Below are positions 54,568-60,340 of a stretch of 60,340 nt of DNA, piece by piece (within the stretch, counting starts at the first letter, position 1; each line of letters starts with the position of its first letter). The notes beneath the pieces were generated by a model that saw only the letters and a list, made by a program, of their open reading frames with translations, was not told the DNA's origin and did not search any database. The position numbers and the translations under genes were made by a program. The stretch comes from Gemmatimonadota bacterium (GTDB lineage: Bacteria > Latescibacterota > UBA2968 > GCA-2709665): positions 1-60,340 of the forward strand of contig JAPPNU010000020.1 in assembly GCA_028873695.1 (NCBI GenBank), in the 5' to 3' direction.

Positions 54568-55853
54568 TCGGATGGATCCAGGGGCAACGGATGACGGATT
54601 GCGCGCATCTCTTTCGCCAGTGTCCTGATTTCGGTCAGATCCTGCAGCATTTCGCTCCAGCCGTACCACAGTGCGTAGTCGGGGTTGTTGTGGAACGTCC
54701 CCTGAAATGCCCTCATCCGGTGTTCCAGGTGCATTTTGAAAAGTCTCTGTTCAATGACGGTGGGCGCGTCATGAAACGCCAGCAGGTCGGGATAGTCGTA
54801 CGCGTAGTGTTCCGGCTTCCGGAGGATCCCGTCCCTGTAGAGACCTGCGATGATGCGAATCGCCTCGGCGAGCAGCCGGTCCGTCTCCCGGATCATTTCG
54901 TCGCCCTTTTTCAGTTCGGCCTTGACGAGGTTGGCGGAGTGACACTGCTCGCAGATCCCCGCCATCCGGTCCCGTTCCCTTTGCCAGTCCTCCTGGGTGA
55001 GCCGGGCAACGTCGGCCTTCTTGACAACGTCGAGCCGCGCCGTCGGATTCCCATGCGGGTCCAGCACCCCGAGAGCCGTCAGAATGGTCGCGCGGTCGGC
55101 CGCCCACTGTTCGTCCTCCGGCATGGGCAGCCGGACGGCGAGGAACCCCCATGCCGTCCGCACTTCGTGGTCCCCTTTGGGCATGTGGCACGTCTGGCAG
55201 GTCGGCGCCGCGGCTTCCGCGGGCAGCGCTCCGCTCTGTTTGAGGGCATGTCTGACGCCGTGCTTGGACGAAGAGTACATCTCCCACTGGGGATGGTCCA
55301 TGCCCATATGGCACGTGCGACAGGCTTGAGGCTCCCGCGCTTCCTTGACCGAGAAGAGGTGCCTGGTGTGACAGGCGTCACAGGAGGCCAGACCGAACCG
55401 GATGCCCTCATCCTTCAGCCGGCGAATCTCCTCCTCGCTCTTGATCCCGACCTGGTGACAACCACCGCAGCCCTTCATCCCGCCGGTGAGCGCCATGGGT
55501 AACCAATGGGTTGTGGGCATGGCCTCCATGCTGGCCCATGCCAGGGCGTGCTTGCCAGCCTTGAACTGGTCGGTCTGCACCGGGTGGCACGTGCCGCAGA
55601 CCTCGGGCGTGGCGGTCTTGACAAGTGCGACGTCCTCTGCGGAGCGATGCCCGGATCCGTGACACATGGCACAGTCCACGCCCCGTACGCGGTGCTGGCT
55701 CAATTCCCAGTCCGTGACGATGTTCGGCGTGACTTCACGATGGCACGACACGCACTCGGACGTTGTGGCGACGGGCGCGTTGTCGTCGGTGCGACATGCG
55801 CCAAGCACCGCGACGGCCCACAACACGCAACCGCCGGTGCGAAGCAGTCGCAT
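54564..55853 (-). CDS. Octaheme HAO-like cytochrome c, probable lipoprotein
   Basis: The product has 429 residues from the ATG at 55853. I prefer this start because it gives a compact signal ending in a lipobox (MRLLRTGGCVLWAVAVLGAC); the frame is open up to 56030. Eight CXXCH sites are present: CVSCH, CAMCH, CGTCH, CGGCH, CDACH, CRTCH, CQTCH and CEQCH, followed by a helical C-terminus (HLEHRMRAFQGTFHNNPDYA). Eight hemes with a NapC-like partner match the hydroxylamine oxidoreductase family, including reductive epsilon-proteobacterial HAO. The Tyr that crosslinks the P460 heme in oxidative HAO cannot be placed with confidence, and no ammonia oxidation genes are here, so a reductase role (nitrite, hydroxylamine or another acceptor) is more likely. 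Confidence 0.82.
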   Translation of the reverse strand: MRLLRTGGCVLWAVAVLGACRTDDNAPVATTSECVSCHREVTPNIVTDWELSQHRVRGVDCAMCHGSGHRSAEDVALVKTATPEVCGTCHPVQTDQFKAGKHALAWASMEAMPTTHWLPMALTGGMKGCGGCHQVGIKSEEEIRRLKDEGIRFGLASCDACHTRHLFSVKEAREPQACRTCHMGMDHPQWEMYSSSKHGVRHALKQSGALPAEAAAPTCQTCHMPKGDHEVRTAWGFLAVRLPMPEDEQWAADRATILTALGVLDPHGNPTARLDVVKKADVARLTQEDWQRERDRMAGICEQCHSANLVKAELKKGDEMIRETDRLLAEAIRIIAGLYRDGILRKPEHYAYDYPDLLAFHDAPTVIEQRLFKMHLEHRMRAFQGTFHNNPDYALWYGWSEMLQDLTEIRTLAKEMRAIRHPLPLDPSE

Positions 55854-56104
55854 CGCCGCCGTACACCGGCGTCGCGTGAAAATGCCGAAGGAGAGTCGCG
55901 GCGTTTTCGGTAAAGTCGTTCTCATATGATAGGGAAAGCGTCTGGTAAGGATCTGTGCACCGGAGGAGCGTGTAGGACGGCAACCGGTCTCGACCAGGGG
56001 GGTCTGCGCGGCGCCGCGGACGATTCGCAATTTGATCGAATCAATCGGGAGAGTCTATTGTCTATCAGACCGGTCGTCTGCAGGCAATTGATGAAGGAGG
56101 AATC

Positions 56105-56464
56105 TGGTGGAGGCGGCGGGAATCGAACCCGCGTCCGAAAGCAGATCAACGACAGCGTCTACGTGTGTAGTTTACCTTTTGAATCTCACGCGCGGGCGCC
56201 CCGGTAAACGGGGTTGCCGGCACGCCAGTTCGATAAGCTCTCGCTCTCGGCCCCTCGAACGGAGGTCCGCGAGCCATCCCGCATAGGTCGGCGCTCCGGT
56301 CGGGCCCTGCAGGCGAAGCCCGTCGGAACGGACTGCGTTTTAGTTACGCAGCCATTGCGTACGTATCGTCCGCAATTATATCGTGTTCCCACAGTTTAAC
56401 GAGGACATGGGACCTCGACACGCAGCCATCGCCTCTCCACCCCCGTCGAATCCAGGTCGCCCCC
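56105..56464 (-). ncRNA. ssrA: tmRNA (transfer-messenger RNA)
   Basis: The 360-base RNA rescues stalled ribosomes. Its 5' end GGGGGCGACCTGGATTCGAC and 3' end GGTTCGATTCCCGCCGCC followed by TCCACCA are the classic tRNA-like halves; the 7-base acceptor stem pairs fully (one G-U) and CCA is encoded. The tag frame, at 56344-56373, reads ADDTYAMAA and a stop (TAA); the resume codon is GCG. Most bacterial tags end ALAA, while this one ends AMAA. The RNA is one piece, not permuted. It lies between the cytochrome operon and the DUF4249 gene. Confidence 0.95.
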
Positions 56465-56639
56465 ACACGGTATTGCCCTGTCCCGGGCCGCCTGGCCGCC
56501 CGGGATCAGGAAATATAGCCGGGCAGCCTCTTCCTGTCAAGCGGCGGCCTGTAATTGGTCCCGCGATGGAACACAGGGGTTCCGGGTACCAACCGAAAGA
56601 TCAGACTCTCGCGGTCGCCGCCCCTGCCCGGGCGCCGCG

Positions 56640-57476
56640 TCATTCCACCCGAAACTGGACGGAATCCGCGGCCATGGATGCGAAGAGTCCAATTCCTCCC
56701 TCGATATGAAATCGAGGTTCGTCGAGCGCGGCCCCGTCCTGCTGGCTCGAGATCAGATAGTCCCCGTAATTCTCGTCCAGCGAAAAGACCAGAAACGCAT
56801 AGGCGCCATAATAGGAAAACTGAAGGGGATTCAACGTCTGGGACTGCCCTTGCAGGAACCGCCACTGGTCCGCCCTGGCGAGACTGTCCCTCAGCGCGCC
56901 GAATCCTGTCGTGTCAATCGCCCCGCCGAAGCCGCCGCCGAACCGCCCCCCTCCGAACTGGTTCTCCGGTGGAATTCGCTCCAGAAGCGCCACGGCCTGG
57001 CGTGACGTGACGTAACCGCCATTGGTCTCGCCTTCCCACGTCACGCGATAGGGATCGCCGCCAACGTTAACCACGGGCGCCCCCGAAGCTTTAGGCGGAA
57101 ACGGCACGGTTGTCTGCGCGGTCGCCTTCCCCAGCCCCGTCGCGACCGACAGATGGTAGGTCTTGCCCGGCTGGACGACCAGATCCGGCTGATGGTAGGC
57201 GCCCGGCTTATCCGGAACGGAAGAAAGTGAATGCGTGACGCCGTCCACCGTTATCGTGACGTCCGCATCGGAAAGCGCGCTGGCGTCTCGATCGTATTCG
57301 CTTGAAAGCGGCATCGTCGTGCCCACGAACACATCGGATACGTTGTTTCCCGCTTGAAGATAGCCTTCGATGAGAATCGTCTCCCGAAACTCCCCCAACG
57401 ATTCTGTGGGCGCCGTACTGCAGGCGCCTGAACCGAGACCGATAGCCAGACACAGAACCAATCGTCGTTTGATCAT
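56640..57476 (-). CDS. DUF4249-type lipoprotein, partner of TonB receptor
   Basis: The product has 278 residues; ATG at 57476 follows GGAGGAGG. Lipoprotein signal with Cys19 (LVLCLAIGLGSGACS). The N-terminal half has DUF4249 features: ETILIEGYLQAGNNVSDVFV, SDADVTITVDG, GAYHQPDLVVQPGKTYHLSV and AQTTVPFP. A glycine-rich stretch (QFGGGRFGGGFGG, near residue 172) interrupts the second half, and the C-terminus includes FLVFSLDENYGDYLISSQ. The gene starts 23 bases after the TonB receptor, so both are one operon. DUF4249 proteins usually sit with TonB receptors and probably help capture the ligand at the surface. Confidence 0.83.
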   Translation of the reverse strand: MIKRRLVLCLAIGLGSGACSTAPTESLGEFRETILIEGYLQAGNNVSDVFVGTTMPLSSEYDRDASALSDADVTITVDGVTHSLSSVPDKPGAYHQPDLVVQPGKTYHLSVATGLGKATAQTTVPFPPKASGAPVVNVGGDPYRVTWEGETNGGYVTSRQAVALLERIPPENQFGGGRFGGGFGGAIDTTGFGALRDSLARADQWRFLQGQSQTLNPLQFSYYGAYAFLVFSLDENYGDYLISSQQDGAALDEPRFHIEGGIGLFASMAADSVQFRVE

Positions 57477-57499
57477 GGATATTTCCTCCTCCGGCCGTC

Positions 57500-59926
57500 C
57501 TACATGTTGAATCGTAGACCGACACTCGGCAATATGGGCTGCAACAACACATCCTGTACCAGTACTTCCGGCTCGGCCGCATCGAACGATCGATACCAGA
57601 CGTTACGCCGGTTGTAGACATTGAACACGCTGAATACCAGTTCCCCTTCGACGCCGCCCAGGTTGATTTCACGTGTAAAGCCGAGGTCGAGTCGATGGTA
57701 GGCCGGCAGCCTGTATGCGTTCTTTTCGGAAACATGTACATAGGGTATGGTCTGGCCCGTAGGCTGCTGCACCTCATAACGCGCCTCGGGAATCGTATAG
57801 GCCTGACCCGTGCCATATACCCAGTTCAGGTTGAGGTTCCAGCCTCTGCCCACGTTATAATCGGTCACGAGGGAAAGGTCATGACGTCGATCGTACTTTG
57901 GCGGAAACGGGTCGCCTTGATTCAGGTCCAAAAATGTGTGCTCGGTTTTGCTCAGGGTATATCCGATCCATCCCTTCAAACGCCCTTCCGTCTTCCGAAG
58001 CAGGACCTCTCCACCGTAGGATTTGCCCGATCCGGTCACAAAAAGGTCCGAGAGCGGAGTGGAATCGTCCAGACGCACCTGCGACTGGAATTCCACGAGG
58101 TCCTCGAAGTCTTTATGATAATACTCCAGATCGACCTGCCATCCGTCGTTTGTCGTCAACATAAGGCCGAAAGCGCCGTGAACGGCTTTGCCCGGCGTCA
58201 GGGTCTCGTCCACCGGCAACCACATATCCGTCGTATACGTGTTGGCCTCGATCGAGATCAGGTTGACGAACTGGTGGTAAATGCCCCATCCGCCCTTGAA
58301 CGCGATATTCTCATCGAATTGGAACAGGCCCGACGCGCGCGGCGACCATCGGGTATAGTTGCCGCTGTTGAAATGACTCACTCGGACCCCGGGCGTCAGT
58401 TCCAGACGACCCAGGCGCATGACATGCTCCAGAAAACCCGTCTGATACAGTGACGCCGTATTGATTCCCGTACGGACCGAATCGCCCACCCCCTGCCTGT
58501 AAAAGGCGTCGTAGGCCGTTAGCTGGGCGCCGAAACTCGTGGTGTGATAAGGGCCCGAATAGAGATCGAATGTCGCCTTCGCCGTCAGGTCGTTCAGCTC
58601 GTTGTTGCGATTCAGCCCGAATCCACGTGCCTGGCGTCCCTCGCCGCCCTGCCCCGCCTGATCGGCGTTCTGGTTCGTCGCGACGTCGAAATTCGATATG
58701 TATCGACTCGCCGATACCTGGACGTTGCCGATCAGATTGTCGGTGTATATACGCTGCCACTTGAACCGCGCGATCCGGTTGCCCCAATCCATAAGCTGGT
58801 CTCGCGTCTGCTGGCGGAACGACGGCAGAGATAAGTCCAAAGCGTCACGGCCCGCGTAGCCGCTGATGGAAATCCGGTTATTGTCGGACAACTCCAGATT
58901 CAGCTTGAAATTCGTATCGTAGAATCCGTAGTCCTGTTCGAAGTCGCCTGTCTGCTGCTGAAAGTTGAATCGCGTCCCTCCGAACCGCCCGCCGCCAAAC
59001 CCGCCGCCGCCGAAACCGCCGCCGGCGCCCGGGCTGGCCGAAATCGTGCCGATCCGGGTGCTGAACATCTCGTCGACCAGGTGACTGAAAAGCGGCGACT
59101 CGAGTACCTCCTGATACGTACGTCGACATGACAGCATCCAGGATCCGCGATCGCCCACGGGCCCTCCGATCGTCAGTCCTGCGCTGATGAGATCCATGGA
59201 TCCTCGGGCATCCAGAGATTTCCGGTTGCCGTCCAGGTTCGTTATATCGAGTACGCTCGACAGCCGATCTCCGTACCGTGCGGGAAATGTCCCCTTGATT
59301 AACGTCACGTCCTTCAATGCATCGGGATTGAACGTGCTGAAGAAGCCGAAGAGGTGGTTCGGGTTGTAGACGACCACGTCGTCGAGGAGAATCAGATTCT
59401 GACCGGGCGTGCCCCCTCGAACGTACAACCCGGCGGAATTCTCATTTCCTGCCTGAACGCCGGGAAGAAGCTGTATGCCACGCATCAGATCGGGCTGTCC
59501 CACCGTTGGAATGCGCGCCAGTTCGGTGACGCGGGTGCCGAACGCGCTGACCGGTGTCAACTCCGTTGTCGCCACGCGCTCGCCTACCACTTCTATTTCG
59601 TCTATCGTCAGCTCCACGGGATCCAGTTCGATCACCACCTTCTCGGTCTCGACCGACTCAATGACGATATCGACGGATCGACTGGTGTATCCTATGAAAC
59701 TCGCGGAAATTGCATGTCTGCCGGGCGGCAGATTCCCGATAACAAAGTAACCGGACTTATCGGTGGACACCCCGATAGCCAGACTGTCGATCACGACGTT
59801 GGCATTCGGCAGGGTTTCACCGTCCGTCGCGTCGCGCACCGTGCCGCGTACCGACCCCAGCCCGTAGGCCTGGGTACTGAAGCCCAACACTGACACACAA
59901 AAAATCATCGAAAAAATCGGTCTCAC
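57500..59926 (-). CDS. TonB-dependent outer-membrane receptor with CarboxypepD-regulatory-like domain
   Basis: The product has about 808 residues from a GTG at 59926 with GGAGG five bases before it; a GTG 12 bases upstream is possible but lies on the ribosome site. Signal about 1-22 (FSMIFCVSVLGFSTQAYG). Residues about 25-105 form the regulatory-like domain (GSVRGTVRDATDGETLPNAN, GYFVIGNLPPGRHAISASFI). The plug is at about 120-240 (VTELARIPTVGQPDLMRGIQ, SAGLYVRGGTPGQNLILLDD). A glycine-rich loop GGGFGGGGFGGGRFGG is at about 300. The beta-barrel closes with ...LPSVGLRFNM, ending in an aromatic-x-x pattern. It imports a ligand across the outer membrane using TonB energy; the ligand is not evident. 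The first gene of the pair, DUF4249 being second. Confidence 0.92.
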   Translation of the reverse strand: MRPIFSMIFCVSVLGFSTQAYGLGSVRGTVRDATDGETLPNANVVIDSLAIGVSTDKSGYFVIGNLPPGRHAISASFIGYTSRSVDIVIESVETEKVVIELDPVELTIDEIEVVGERVATTELTPVSAFGTRVTELARIPTVGQPDLMRGIQLLPGVQAGNENSAGLYVRGGTPGQNLILLDDVVVYNPNHLFGFFSTFNPDALKDVTLIKGTFPARYGDRLSSVLDITNLDGNRKSLDARGSMDLISAGLTIGGPVGDRGSWMLSCRRTYQEVLESPLFSHLVDEMFSTRIGTISASPGAGGGFGGGGFGGGRFGGTRFNFQQQTGDFEQDYGFYDTNFKLNLELSDNNRISISGYAGRDALDLSLPSFRQQTRDQLMDWGNRIARFKWQRIYTDNLIGNVQVSASRYISNFDVATNQNADQAGQGGEGRQARGFGLNRNNELNDLTAKATFDLYSGPYHTTSFGAQLTAYDAFYRQGVGDSVRTGINTASLYQTGFLEHVMRLGRLELTPGVRVSHFNSGNYTRWSPRASGLFQFDENIAFKGGWGIYHQFVNLISIEANTYTTDMWLPVDETLTPGKAVHGAFGLMLTTNDGWQVDLEYYHKDFEDLVEFQSQVRLDDSTPLSDLFVTGSGKSYGGEVLLRKTEGRLKGWIGYTLSKTEHTFLDLNQGDPFPPKYDRRHDLSLVTDYNVGRGWNLNLNWVYGTGQAYTIPEARYEVQQPTGQTIPYVHVSEKNAYRLPAYHRLDLGFTREINLGGVEGELVFSVFNVYNRRNVWYRSFDAAEPEVLVQDVLLQPILPSVGLRFNM

Positions 59927-60215
59927 ACGCGCCTCCACTTTCTCCCGGCGTCTGAAGATTGAGAGTCAGGCGGCCGTTTTGTTAGATTGAGACCCTGGTG
60001 TTTCCGTTCCCTTTCGGGTCTGAAAGAACAGTGTGGATTCAACGCGACGTGGAGGAGCCGGACCACGCCGGAACGCAGACCGGTCGTGGTAAGTGATAGG
60101 CTGGCGCGAAAACGTGTGGTCGATTTCGGAGGGCGGGAAGAGGAGGTCCGGTGATACGAGAAACGCCTCTCGGGGTGTTATTCGGAGAGGCGTAATTCGT
60201 CAGCAACCCGTCCAC

Positions 60216-60340
60216 ACCCCGCAGACCTCTCTCCCCGGCTTTCAGTGGTGGGCTGAGAGCAAAAACCAAGTTCAAAAACCCCTTCTCCCCAGATTCCCTG
60301 CCTACGGCGTGTTCCTTTTGAAGCGACCAAAAGGAACCAA
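60216..60340. repeat. Dispersed repeats at the right edge
   Basis: The gap 59927-60340 has no gene. It ends with a shortened CTCTCCCCGG block (60216-60266, compare 6955-7000) and the palindromic unit at 60311-60337 (arms GTTCCTTTTG and CAAAAGGAAC), the same as at 6672-6698 with its ATTCCCTGCCTACGGCGT flank. Confidence 0.8.

Noticed and set aside
54564..55853. Assignment to oxidative hydroxylamine oxidoreductase of nitrifiers
   Set aside because: The P460-crosslinking Tyr cannot be placed, and no ammonia monooxygenase or cytochrome c554/cM552 genes accompany it; only the HAO-like family call is kept.
56482..56504. GC-rich hairpin (7-base stem GCCCGGG) between the DUF4249 gene and tmRNA, considered as a terminator
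   Set aside because: No T-run follows on the minus strand and the stem is short; it cannot be supported as an intrinsic terminator.

Overview
The window looks like chromosome from an uncultivated Gram-negative bacterium of the FCB type (Bacteroidota relatives or candidate phyla such as Latescibacterota). This rests on the gene families present: a TonB-dependent receptor with an N-terminal carboxypeptidase-regulatory-like domain paired with a DUF4249-type lipoprotein, many lipoprotein signals, GWxTD-domain proteins and moderately high GC. The phylum is an inference; the tmRNA gene at 56105-56464 is the best marker for checking it.

Layout. Nearly every gene is on the minus strand, so transcription runs right to left; one small HTH gene (3199-3678) is the exception. 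Positions 1-48699 form an accessory region built from a few families copied many times: five Kelch-repeat lipoproteins (two in tandem at the left edge, one of them frameshifted), eight TPR/GWxTD proteins (one with a nonsense codon), at least three GWxTD fragments, and four tandem SUMF1-like proteins that start with a dockerin-like EF-hand pair. Between them lie a secreted helical-toroid/FN3 protein, a frameshifted type I phosphodiesterase, a polytopic membrane protein and two HTH regulators. Several intergenic gaps of 300-770 bases hold dispersed repeats (palindromic units, CTTCGACAAGCTCAGG-type units, CATTCTGAGCG-type units and polypyrimidine tracts).

At the upstream end of this array sits a 1628-residue regulator that fuses a Ser/Thr kinase, an AAA ATPase, TPRs, a GAF domain, a sigma-54 activator domain and a Fis-type HTH. 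The gap between it and the first GWxTD gene holds three inverted repeats, two with the core TGTATACA-N-TGTATACA, and a terminator hairpin. It is a plausible controller of the array, but no target is shown by the sequence.

From 48998 rightward the content is more ordinary: an orphan oligopeptide-type substrate-binding protein; an AbiEi/AbiEii type IV toxin-antitoxin pair whose toxin carries a WYL-like C-terminus; a three-gene electron-transfer operon (octaheme HAO-like cytochrome, NapC/NrfH-like tetraheme membrane cytochrome, small membrane protein) joined by 4-base overlaps; tmRNA with the unusual tag ADDTYAMAA; and the TonB receptor/DUF4249 pair, both with a glycine-rich GGGRFGG insertion.

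Best candidate for something undescribed: the co-directional, actively duplicating GWxTD-TPR / Kelch-lipoprotein / EF-hand-SUMF1 array, probably an envelope or surface assembly, with the kinase-sigma-54 regulator at its head. It shows duplication of whole modules, mosaic genes, and fresh single-base inactivation of some copies.
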